Assembly: GCA_023525715.1 (NCBI GenBank)
Contig: JAKNSD010000060.1
Coordinates: forward strand, 315,001-379,000
Source: Cichorium intybus
Lineage: Eukaryota > Streptophyta > Magnoliopsida > Asterales > Asteraceae
DNA: 64,000 bases
Reading direction: 5' to 3'
How positions within the stretch are numbered: the stretch's first letter is position 1; each line of letters starts with the position of its first letter. Under the pieces are notes generated by a model that was given only the letters and a program-made list of their open reading frames with translations, searched no databases and was not told where the DNA came from. This document shows, piece by piece, positions 1 through 16,965 of this stretch. The translations under genes were made by a program, and so were the position numbers.

Positions 1-4183
<4,183 letters not shown>

Positions 4184-4269
<86 letters not shown>
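4184..4269. repeat. (TA)n array between LINE copies 2 and 3
   Basis: About 86 bp of TA with one AATA phase break. It separates the truncated 5' end of the minus-strand copy from the 5' end of the full-length plus-strand copy. Confidence 0.97.
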
Positions 4270-4272
<3 letters not shown>

Positions 4273-4286
4273 AAATTTTTTCTCTG

Positions 4287-6194
4287 ATGCAGGTGAGGAG
4301 ACGAAGAGACGGGGCTTTCCGGCGACCGGAGGAGACGCGACAAAGGACATTCCGATGGGTGGCAAAAGACGCTATTCAGCGAGCTGAGACTGTAGATAGA
4401 TGGAGATTCAAGGAGGCGACAACATTCTTCATATCTAATCTTCCTAAGAGTTGGTCGTGGGAGGAAATAAGAAGCCAACTAGGAAAAATGGGAACACTAG
4501 TGGACCTCTTTATCAGCAAGAGACCGGACAAACACAACCATAGATTTGGGTTCGTTCGTTTTAACAGAGTTTATGATGCCGGTAAGAAAGAGGAGCTCCT
4601 TAACAGACTTTGGATTGGAGAAAATAGATTGTTTGCTAAGGTAGCTATGTACCCAAGGGAAGTTGCTAAGGTCGAGCATATTCCGATACAGAAGAAAAAT
4701 GCTTTCAACTCTGACCAAGGATTGACGAAGTCTAATATTTCTTTTGTCGACATGGTCAAAGGTAAGACAAACAGAGGAGATATGAAGGAAAAAAATAGTC
4801 CGCCCAAGGGATCAATCAAAGAGAAGCGAATTGATACCCGGAAAAATATCGTTCTTGAAGGAGAGGAGATATTGGAATCGTCTGTTTATTTAAAGGAAAA
4901 GCTTTTAGGGGAGGTTAAGTGTTTTAGCAATCTTGATGGGATTGCCAATCTGTGCCTGTGTGAAGGATTCAAAGAGGGATTTGTCAAATATTTAGGAGGA
5001 TCGTGGGTGTTATTAGATGTGTCAAGTGAATAAGAGTATAAGAAGTTGTATGCAAGCCAGGAGATTAAAGATTGTTTCAAAACAATTAAAAAGTGGGATG
5101 ATTCTTTTGTCATTCAGGACAGATTTGTATGGTTAAGGATAGAAGGTGTTCCGATTCACGCATGGAATCCATGTAGCTTTATCAAAATCGGAAGATTATG
5201 GGGTGAAGTGATTATTACAGACCCGTGTAATGTTATTCAGCAAGACAGGTCTTATGGAAACATATGTGTTAAAACAGAGGTCTTGGATCGTATTGACGAG
5301 TCAGTTGATATGGTGATCGGTCAAAATAATTATAGAATTCGAATTACTGAAATTGAAGGTAGAGTATTCCAATCATGCTATAAAGCGACATTCAAGGAGG
5401 AAGATGAAACGAACGAGGAAGACGATTTTGGTATAGAAGATGGAGATGACGATGAAGACCCATTTGTTTCTTCCGATGACGATGTATCGGAATTCGATTC
5501 CGACCAAATCCACCGGGAATCCTCTGAAGATTCGGTTGTCCAAGAGACGTGCATGACTAAGTCGACCAATTCGATGGAGCATGCGCCGACCTGCAGCCCT
5601 CATTGCGAGCCCCTCAAGGAACCAATTCCCGAAAAGATTGAGAACGTTCTGAATAACACTCCCAAAAATGACCCGATCCAGTCTAGCCCAACCACAAGCC
5701 CAACATCAAAAAAACCTGATACTCCTAATGGGCTGTCGGCGGATAACTATGATGGCAAAACCCAACCCATAAAAGACGACGAAGAAATCGGTACTTTTTC
5801 GCTAAATAGAGGGGAGTTGTCTGACAAATTAAAAAAACTTTTATCCAGAAATCTTCCTATAGCGGAAAAATTAGATATCGAAGGAGAGTTCTCCCTGAAT
5901 ACAGAAATCGTAGAAATGGAGAAGAATGAAGCGATTGGAGTTAACTGTAAAACAAATCATCACTCAGTAGAACCAAGGATTACCAGAAGCCAATCTCGAT
6001 TCTTTGAAGAAAAGTCCAAGCGAAGAACACGTGCGAGCTCTAGAAGTTCATCTTCTGGGGAATCCTTCTTGAGTGTCAACATTACCCAAAGGCTAGAAGA
6101 AATTGGAGCAAAATGTGGGATGAAGAAAGGCATAAAAGGAAGCAAAGATTCTAACAAGTCTTGCAGAAAAGGAGAACTTAACGGTAACAAATGA
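4287..6194 (+). pseudogene. LINE ORF1 (RRM + DUF4283-like RNA-binding protein) with one in-frame stop
   Basis: ORF1 of plant L1 elements binds the element's RNA and helps form the retrotransposition particle. The start is the first ATG after the (TA)n array (ATGCAGGTG). The N-terminus is Arg-rich. An RRM lies at about residues 45-122, with RNP2-like FFISNL near residue 47 and RNP1-like RFGFVRF near residue 86. A TAA at 5031-5033 (codon 249) interrupts the frame, but the same frame continues to 6194. The second part has a region typical of plant retroelement ORF1 (FVWLRIEGVPIHAWN, IGRLWGEVIITD), then an acidic, Ser-rich and basic C-terminus. Without the stop it would have 635 codons. The stop could be one substitution (GAA.TAA.GAG context), so the element may be only one change from intact. 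An RNA-level bypass cannot be judged here. Confidence 0.88.
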
Positions 6195-9100
6195 ATCTAT
6201 TATCCCTCAATATTAATGGTTTAGGCAAAGGAGATTTTAAAATTAAATGGGTGTCTAATTTGATTAAGAAATATAACTCTGCGATTGTGGGTCTTCAAGA
6301 GACCAAAAGAAATTCCTTTTCTGATTTGTTGGTGAAAAACATTTGGGGAAGCACCGACTTTGATTATGTTAGCTCAAACTCGATTGGTCAAGGCGGTGGT
6401 TTAATCAGCATCTGGAATAGCAACCTGTTTAGAAAATCCAATAGCATTTGTAGAGATGATTGCATTGTCATATACGGTACTTGGCTCGAAAATAATACCC
6501 AGCTCTGTTTTATAAATATCTATGCTAGTCAAAATGTAGGGAAAAGGGAGGAATTGTGGAACTTTGTGAATGCGATTCTAGTTGGATGGAGAGGTGTGGC
6601 TATTGTCTTTGGCGATTTTAATGATGTCAGAGACTCAAACGAAAGAAGGGGTTCGATTTTGGACGAAAGAGCAACAAAAAAATTCAACAATTTTATTGAT
6701 TCTAATAATTTGATCGATGTGAAATTGGGTGGTTCAGCGTACACTTGGATCAAAGGAGGGGGCTCTAAAATGTCTAAACTTGATCGATTTTTAGTCTCAG
6801 AAAACTTTGGCACTTATTGGCCCAATTTTGAAGCAATTGCGGAAACCAGACTTTATTCGGATCATAAACCAATTATCTTGCATCAAATAAAAAGAAACTA
6901 TGGGAACATTCCTTTCAAATTCTATAATTCATGGCTTGATGATGATGAACTCGATGATTTGGTGAAGAAAACGTGGACTGATTTTGCCATTGAGGGACAC
7001 CATAAAAAAATTTTTGTGTTCTCGCAAAGGCTGAAGTCGATAAAAGAAGCGATTAAGAGATGGGCTGGGGAGAAACAAAGAAAAGCTAACGAAGACAAAA
7101 ATAGATGGTTTCGCAGAATTGAGGAAATTGACAAGATTTTTGAAGAAGGGGGGGGATCTAATGAGATGCTCGCTGAAAGACTAGAAATTTCTTCAAAAAT
7201 TAGACATAAGGAAAAAAAAGAGCAAGAAGACACTATGCAAAAGAACAAGAATAAATGGTATCTTGAAGGCGATGAAAACTCAGCACTATTCCATAAGAAC
7301 ATCAACAAAAAGAAACATGTGAGAGGGGTGAAGGGCGTAGAGATTAATGGTTTTTGGGAAACTGATCCTAGAAAAGTCAAAGACCATTTCAAAGATTCTT
7401 TTGAAAGTATTTTTCAAGAAGACCCTGAGTGCGATTGGGAGCAAGATCTGGGAGAAATTTCCAAGATTACTAGAGAAGAAAGAACCGACATTGAAAAACC
7501 TTTTGAAGAGAAAGAACTGAAGGAGGCTATTTGGAGTTGTGGCACTAATAAATCTCCTGGTCCTGATGGGTTTACCATCGAATTCTTTAAAAGATTTTGG
7601 GATTTACTAAAAGGTGATCTCTTAGAAGCTTACAACGAGTTTGCGAAACATCCTAAACTTCCTAAGGGTGTTAACACTGCTTTTATCACTTTAATCCCTA
7701 AGAAACAAAATCCAATTCGTATCAATGATTTCCGTCCCATAAGCTTGGTGTCTAGTGTCTACAAGATCTTATCAAAGATGTTAGCTAATCGCCTAAAAAG
7801 AGTGCTTCCCAAAATTATCGATAAAACCCAATCAGCATTTGTTAAAGACAGACAAATCCTCGACGGGCCTTTGATTGTGAATGAAGTGTTGGACTGGGCG
7901 AAATCTAAGAAGGAAATTATGTTTATTTTCAAATCCGATTTAGCCAAAGCTTACGATTCAGTCTCATGGAGATACTTAGATTCTATGATGGAGCAAAAAG
8001 GATTTGGGCGAAAATGGCGTATGTGGGTCTTGGAATGTCTCAAGTCGGGTACTTCTTCTGTTTTGGTCAATGGAAGCCCCACCTCTGAGTTCTCTCTGCA
8101 TCGTGGTCTCCGGCAAGGGGACCCTATTGCTCCTTTTCTTTTCACATTGGTCATGGAAGGACTGAACACAGCCATCTCTAGTGCAGTTGCGACTGATACG
8201 TTCAAGGGTGTGGCTGTGGGCAGAAATAATGTGTGGCTAACCCATCTTTTTTTTGCAGATGATTCGATCTTCTTTGGCGAATGGTCCGTTGAAAACGTGC
8301 TTAATCTGGTTAGAATTCTATTTAGTTTTAGAAGAGCGGCTGGTCTTAGAGTCAATTTGGATAAGAGTTCTTTATTTGGCGTTGGTGTTGACAACGACAT
8401 AGTGGAAAGTATGGCGATGATAATTGGCTGCAAAGTGGATTCTATGCCATCAAAGTTCTTGGGTATCCCAATTGGAGTTAATATGGGTGTGCGGAGTTCA
8501 TGGAAACCTCTTATAGATAACTTTAAAAAGAGACTTAGTAAATGGAAACTCAAGACTTTATCCATTGGTGGTAGACATACCATAGTCAATAATGTCTTGG
8601 GAAGCATCGGAACCTACTTTTTTTCAATATACAAAGCCCCGCACTGTGTCATTAAAGAGCTGGAAGGGCTTAGAAGGAGTTTTTTCTGGGGAGGCGACCA
8701 AACTTGCAGAAAGATCTCGTGGGTGAAATGGAAACAGGTGCTGATGAAAAGAGAAAATGGTGGCCTCGGCATAGGAGCTCTAGAGGAGTTGAATAAAGCT
8801 TTAATCGCTAAGTGGTATTGGAGGTATAAGAAAGAAGAAGGAGCTCTCTGGGTTACAATCATTGAAAGTATACATGGAAAAATGATAGGTGGTTATGAAA
8901 GAAATGATGTTAAAATTGGGAGAACCTGGAAAACAATTGTTCAGCAGTGGGACAATTTAAATGATATTGGTCTCGACCCTAGATCGATAATCATGAAAAA
9001 AGTTGGAGACGGAAATCGAACTCACTTTTGGTTGGATTGGTGGATTGGTGACAAACTCCTCAAGATTAAATTCCCTCGCGTGTTTCAACTGGAGAATAAC

Positions 9101-9877
9101 AAAGAGGTTACTGTTAAAGAGATGTTGACTGAGAATGGAGGTCTTCAAGGCTGGAAATCGAGATTTAGAGAAGGTCGAAGTATGCAGGATTTGGAGAACT
9201 TAATTCAAATGTTGTCTAATCATTCCCTTTCTTCTAAAAATGATGTTTGGTATTGTCCGGAGGGTCCTAATGAAGACTTTACTGTTGCGTGGCTAAGAAA
9301 GAAAATTTCTCAGATTTGTTCGATTGTTACTGGCAGAAACTACTGGAATAAATGGGTTCCTAAGCGAATCAACATTTTCGTTTGGCGCTTATTTAGAAAT
9401 GGTCTGGCAGTCAATAACGTCTTGGTTAAAAAGGGTGTCAAGTTGGATTCTACAACCTGTGAATTTTGCAAAGATAAGGAGGAAACGCTCTCCCATGTGT
9501 TTATCGATTGTCAAAGAAGTAAGAGATTGTGGGAGCTAATTTATAAATGGTGGGATTTCACTTTGTGTACCCCAAACGCAGATGTGGAAATTGACTCAGA
9601 AACAGGTAGAATGCATGCTTGGTTTGACAATTTCATTTCCCACGCTAGGAACAATATGGAGAAAAAGGTCCTCACAGTGGTCGCTTATTCTACTTTGAAC
9701 AACATATGGCAAGAAAGAAATGAGGGTATATTCCACAAAAAGCACAGAATAATAGAAGACGTTCTCCAGAGAATCCAAAACGAAGCATTTCTTTGGCTAG
9801 ACTGTAGATCGTCTAAATTAGATTTTAATAGGTGTTTTTGGATTTCTTCTCCCAATCTAGCTTACAAACTCATGTAA
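6191..9877 (+). CDS. LINE ORF2 polyprotein: endonuclease, reverse transcriptase, zf-RVT
   Basis: Uninterrupted 1228-residue ORF2. Residues 1-~230 are an APE-type endonuclease of the exonuclease-endonuclease-phosphatase fold: LNINGL, QETK (Glu37), GDFND (141-145), YTW, and SDHKP (223-227). Residues ~455-730 are the reverse transcriptase: KSPGPDGF, NDFRPISLV, catalytic Asp583 in FKSDLAKAYDS, GLRQGDP and FADD (Asp690, Asp691). Residues ~1040-1130 hold the zf-RVT zinc-binding domain (CEFC 1090-1093, His1102, Cys1107). The start codon overlaps the ORF1 stop as ATGA, so translation probably depends on termination-reinitiation. All catalytic residues expected for nicking and target-primed reverse transcription are present, so ORF2 looks functional. 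Confidence 0.95.
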   Translation: MNLLSLNINGLGKGDFKIKWVSNLIKKYNSAIVGLQETKRNSFSDLLVKNIWGSTDFDYVSSNSIGQGGGLISIWNSNLFRKSNSICRDDCIVIYGTWLENNTQLCFINIYASQNVGKREELWNFVNAILVGWRGVAIVFGDFNDVRDSNERRGSILDERATKKFNNFIDSNNLIDVKLGGSAYTWIKGGGSKMSKLDRFLVSENFGTYWPNFEAIAETRLYSDHKPIILHQIKRNYGNIPFKFYNSWLDDDELDDLVKKTWTDFAIEGHHKKIFVFSQRLKSIKEAIKRWAGEKQRKANEDKNRWFRRIEEIDKIFEEGGGSNEMLAERLEISSKIRHKEKKEQEDTMQKNKNKWYLEGDENSALFHKNINKKKHVRGVKGVEINGFWETDPRKVKDHFKDSFESIFQEDPECDWEQDLGEISKITREERTDIEKPFEEKELKEAIWSCGTNKSPGPDGFTIEFFKRFWDLLKGDLLEAYNEFAKHPKLPKGVNTAFITLIPKKQNPIRINDFRPISLVSSVYKILSKMLANRLKRVLPKIIDKTQSAFVKDRQILDGPLIVNEVLDWAKSKKEIMFIFKSDLAKAYDSVSWRYLDSMMEQKGFGRKWRMWVLECLKSGTSSVLVNGSPTSEFSLHRGLRQGDPIAPFLFTLVMEGLNTAISSAVATDTFKGVAVGRNNVWLTHLFFADDSIFFGEWSVENVLNLVRILFSFRRAAGLRVNLDKSSLFGVGVDNDIVESMAMIIGCKVDSMPSKFLGIPIGVNMGVRSSWKPLIDNFKKRLSKWKLKTLSIGGRHTIVNNVLGSIGTYFFSIYKAPHCVIKELEGLRRSFFWGGDQTCRKISWVKWKQVLMKRENGGLGIGALEELNKALIAKWYWRYKKEEGALWVTIIESIHGKMIGGYERNDVKIGRTWKTIVQQWDNLNDIGLDPRSIIMKKVGDGNRTHFWLDWWIGDKLLKIKFPRVFQLENNKEVTVKEMLTENGGLQGWKSRFREGRSMQDLENLIQMLSNHSLSSKNDVWYCPEGPNEDFTVAWLRKKISQICSIVTGRNYWNKWVPKRINIFVWRLFRNGLAVNNVLVKKGVKLDSTTCEFCKDKEETLSHVFIDCQRSKRLWELIYKWWDFTLCTPNADVEIDSETGRMHAWFDNFISHARNNMEKKVLTVVAYSTLNNIWQERNEGIFHKKHRIIEDVLQRIQNEAFLWLDCRSSKLDFNRCFWISSPNLAYKLM

Positions 9878-9937
9878 TTTTTTCTGCTCCCCAGCGCCTT
9901 GTTGGGGTTGCTCTTGTTTTATGACATGTTGCTTTTC

Positions 9938-9964
<27 letters not shown>

Positions 9965-10036
<72 letters not shown>

Positions 10037-10040
10037 TATA
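9965..10040. repeat. (TA)n array after LINE copy 3
   Basis: TA dinucleotides follow the poly(A) tail of copy 3 directly and lead into the truncated 5' end of copy 4. Confidence 0.96.
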
Positions 10041-10570
10041 AAAATCAAAGAATGATTGGTAAAAACAGATGGTGTAACTGGGTTACTAAGAAAACCAATA
10101 TCTTAGTTTGGAGAATAAGCAAAAGTCGTGTCGCTGTGAAAGATAATCTAGCAGGAATTAATGCTAATTTAATTAATACCACTTGTGATGTCTGTAAATC
10201 AAGTTCTGAATCTGTCTTACACGCATTCTATGATTGTCCCCTTGCTAAAGGAATTTGGGATAGAATTTCGAAGTGGTGGAACTTAAGGGTCAAGAGTGTT
10301 AACTCCGTTGAAGATATTTTAGAGTGGCTAGAGGTCGAAGGGGCTGATCAGAGGGAGAAGAAGGTCTTGTTCGTCATAGGCGCAGCTACCCTCCATTCTC
10401 TTTGGCTCAACAGGAATGATGTTACATTTCAGAATAAAAGAAGAAAGGAAGAGGAGATTTTCACACATATCCAGAACGATTCTTTTCTGTGGATTGATAG
10501 TAGGGCGTTTAAATTTAAAATCAATAGAAATCTTTGGTTGTGTTCCCCTAGGCTAGCAATTAAAATGTAA
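10041..10570 (+). pseudogene. LINE ORF2 zf-RVT fragment
   Basis: Open frame of about 175 residues containing only the zinc-binding domain (CDVCKSSSESVLHAFYDC) and the conserved C-terminus (LWLCSPRLAIKM). It is 5'-truncated within the domain's leading NRWCNWV block. It resembles copy 2 more than copy 3 in this region. No catalytic domain is left. Confidence 0.88.
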
Positions 10571-10651
10571 CTGCTTGTACTGGTTTTGGTCTGTTCCAGC
10601 TCCTTGCTGGTTCAGCCCTCTTTTCGAATGTATGTTGCCTTTCAAAAAAAA

Positions 10652-10669
<18 letters not shown>
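10041..10669 (+). mobile_element. 5'-truncated LINE, copy 4
   Basis: About 630 bp: the last part of ORF2, the family 3' UTR (CTTGCTGG..., GTTGCCTTTC) and a 26-base poly(A) (10644-10669). (TA)n lies on both sides. Confidence 0.9.

Positions 10670-10746
<77 letters not shown>
10670..10746. repeat. (TA)n array after LINE copy 4
   Basis: Pure TA run between the poly(A) of copy 4 and the truncated start of copy 5. Confidence 0.96.
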
Positions 10747-12091
<1,345 letters not shown>

Positions 12092-12103
12092 CATACACAC
12101 AAC

Positions 12104-13910
<1,807 letters not shown>

Positions 13911-14894
13911 ATTGATTTCTATCTTTAATTCTACATATTTGAATAACGTGGGTATGATTTGAAAGACAACAATGAATAATCCACGGGCTTTTATAAGAAA
14001 AGGAAAAGCTTGGGCTTTTTAACAAGGTTACACGACGGAGTCTATCGAAAACATTTTAATGTGTTTCTTGTTTCAAAAAAAAAAAAACAATTATTTTTTA
14101 ATTATTTTTCCATTTTTTAATTACCAAAAATTAAGAAAATTATTTTTTCATTTGATTAATAGTTACCTAAAAAAACAATTATTTTTTAATTATTTTTCCA
14201 TTTTTTAATTACCAAAAATTAAGAAAATTATCATTTAATGTGTTTCTTGTTTCAAAAAAACATTTTTTCTTTTTTATAAATCAAATTATCAATGATATTG
14301 AAAATTTAATAATTTTTCAGAATATTTGTAATCTTGTATGAATGGACGTATTTTGTATTCATATATCAATATGGTTGTAATCGTAAATGAATAAAGCACA
14401 AATTGATTTCTATCTTTAATTCTACATATTTGAATAACGTGGGTATGATTTGAAAGACAACAATGAATAATCCACGGGCTTTTATAAGAAAAGGAAAAGC
14501 TTGGGCTTTTTAACAAGGTTACACGACGGAGTCTATCGAAAACATTTTAATGTGTTTCTTGTTTCAAAAAAAAAAAACAATTATTTTTTAATTATTTTTC
14601 CATTTTTTAATTACCAAAAATTAAGAAAATTATTTTTCCATTTGATTAATAGTTACCTAAAAAAACAATTATTTTTTAATTATTTTTTCATTTTTTAATT
14701 ACCAAAAATTAAGAAAATTATCATTTAATGTGTTTCTTGTTTCAAAAAAACATTTTTTCTTTTTTATAAATCAAATTATCAATGATATTGAAAATTTAAT
14801 AATTTTTCAGAATATTTGTAATCTTGTATGAATGGACGTATTTTGTATTCATATATCAATATGGTTGTAATCGTAAATGAATAAAGCACAAATT
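13911..14894. repeat. ~490-bp direct tandem duplication
   Basis: Two head-to-tail copies (13911-14401 and 14402-14894) start ATTGATTTCTATCTTTAATT and end AAAGCACAAATT. They differ by one base in a poly(A) run and a couple of substitutions, so they are about 99% identical. Each unit also contains an internal ~95-bp repeat with the block TTAATTACCAAAAATTAAG. The near identity points to a recent duplication. Confidence 0.92.
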
Positions 14895-15034
14895 AAAGAT
14901 AATTTATATACAATCTTGTTAAGTTGTAATCACAAATGAATAAAGCAAATATAAAAAATTCAATACATTCGTAATCATAAATATATAAGGAAATTATGGA
15001 AATAAAAAATATTGTTAAGTTGTAATTACAAATG

Positions 15035-15200
15035 AATAAACCTCTAATCATAACTGAATACACCCTAATCATGGAAATAAATGAATACGCCCCTAATCAT
15101 AAATGAATACGCCCGTAATCATAACTGAATACCCCTAATCATAAATGAATACGTCCGTAATCATAACTGAATACCCCTAATCATCAATGAATACACCTTT
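15035..15200. repeat. Minisatellite, ~21-22-bp unit
   Basis: Repeated CCCCTAATCATAAATGAATA with alternating AACTGAATA and AAATGAATA forms and GTAATC/CTAATC phases, about seven units. Related degenerate AATCATNAATGAATA motifs continue to about 15680. Confidence 0.8.
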
Positions 15201-16902
15201 CTTTAATTTGATTTGCACCCTGTTCAAAACATCAACCTTTAACGTTTCTTCATTAATTTGATTTGCAGGTATCTGTTTCATTTCAACATTATAACCCGAG
15301 GCATTATGGACCTTAAATGAGGGTCGTTTCTGCACCATTGAAAGACTTAGTATAGTTAAAATCATTCATAGACAAAAGAATAAAAATAAAATAAATGAAA
15401 TGCAAAAAAGATATATGCATCAGTTAATAACATATATAATCATCAGTGAATAACATATATAATATGAACCCATATGTAGATATAATCATCGGTTAATAAT
15501 ACATATAACTAGAAAATCATATAATCATCAATGAATACCAACTGTTAGGTTGTAATCATTCATGAATGAATAAAACATGATAATCATGAATGAATAAGAC
15601 ATTGTAATCAACCAGTTTTTAGTGTCATGAATACCAACTGTAATTTGATATTCATTTATGAATACCACTTTTAAATATGTTATTCATTTATGAATACCAA
15701 AATAATACCTTCTTAATATGTAATATTTATGAACTTAATTTACTCCTTTGTTAATTCTTACCGGATTTTTTAGTTATTTTGAAAAAATTCAATAGACCAA
15801 AAATTCAAACGAAATTACTATTCTTTAAAGCTTTACGGAATTTGATGACTATACCATCTTCTCTAATTTTCTTATAAAGAAACCATCATTCATTCTCAAA
15901 ATACAATAATATCTTATGTATTACAGAAAATCCCAAATAAAAAGTAACAAACACAATTATCATATTGAATCCAAAACCATATTTTACGTGACTTGGCAAT
16001 TATATTAACAAATAATATCCGATATAGTACAATAACCCGTTGAATATTATTTGATCATCCCTGCATATAAAATCACACAAAATAATTAATTTACCATCGA
16101 TTTCGTTTTTGAATTTAACCCCAGCTACAAGCTTTTTGCTTTTTCATAACATCAGGTCACTCAAAAATTAAAGATTCTAACACTTCCAAGCTTTTTGTAG
16201 CAAAGTAGGTGTTAAAAGATTTTGTTTTTTATTTTTTGTGGGTATTTTTACTTCAACGATCCGATTTTGTCTTCTCATGGTGTACTTAGAATCTCAATGT
16301 AATCAAAAGGTCAAATTAACATTCGCAAATGAGAAGTGAGAATTGCCACAATGTTGGAAATAAACATGAACTAATCGGGGTGCACGTGGATACAACCATA
16401 AAATAGTATATTCTTCATTGTTGCAAAGTGAATGGATTTATAACACTTACCAAGATACAGAATTAATCCTGCTTCAATCCAAGGACATGAAATCAGAAGT
16501 GCTGTCAAAACCCTAGTAGGCGGCCTCGAAAACTCTGTCTCGTATATTTGTGTGTACTCGATAATGGACTACTTGGGCAGAAAGAGTGTAAGACATACCA
16601 AGAGAAGAGGCGTAGGTGAGATTAGGGCAACAGATGATGTGAAGCCGATGATATATAGTGAGAAGGGAAGGAAATATGAGAGAGAGTGAGAGAGATATTT
16701 TAGGAAGTGATAAAAACTGATAAATTTGGGTTAAGAATTAATGACCATAATACCCTTTTTATTATTAATTCAAATTAATTAAATCTAAAATGAGTAATAA
16801 TGACATAATTTTTATTAAATTTGAGCCCTAGATCTAGAATAATATATGGCTAAGATCTGGCCTCCAGTTCTCTATCTTTTAAGGGGACTCTATTGAACCT
16901 AC

Positions 16903-16956
<54 letters not shown>
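15201..16956. other. AT-rich intergenic DNA with a 5'-UTR-like patch
   Basis: No convincing gene. A 63-codon minus-strand frame near 15177-15365 matches nothing I recognise. On the minus strand, 16440-16720 reads like a plant 5' leader: pyrimidine-rich, containing an AAAACCCTAG-type motif on the plus strand, and ending in a donor-like CTTGGTAAGTG. It may be a captured or relic gene 5' end. A (TA)n array is at 16905-16955. Confidence 0.45.
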
Positions 16957-16958
<2 letters not shown>

Positions 16959-16965
16959 TCTTTTT
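16957..16965. repeat. Left 9-bp target-site duplication of the MULE
   Basis: TTTCTTTTT lies immediately before the left terminal inverted repeat and is repeated exactly at 18424-18432. A 9-bp duplication is the hallmark of Mutator-like insertion. The sequence is simple, so chance identity is more likely than for a complex 9-mer. Confidence 0.85.

Larger units (their letters stand above)
4270..9964 (+). mobile_element. Full-length L1-type LINE, copy 3
   Basis: About 5.7 kb containing ORF1, ORF2, a 3' UTR and a 26-base poly(A) tail (9939-9964), flanked by (TA)n on both sides. Only 17 bases separate the upstream (TA)n from the ORF1 start codon, so the 5' UTR is very short or was lost. ORF1 and ORF2 overlap by the four bases ATGA at 6191-6194. 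ORF2 is uninterrupted and ORF1 has a single in-frame stop, which suggests a recent insertion. Confidence 0.94.

Noticed and set aside
13911..15700. CRISPR-like spacing in the AATCATAAATGAATA repeats
   Set aside because: Direct tandem minisatellite without unique spacers, in a plant nuclear context.
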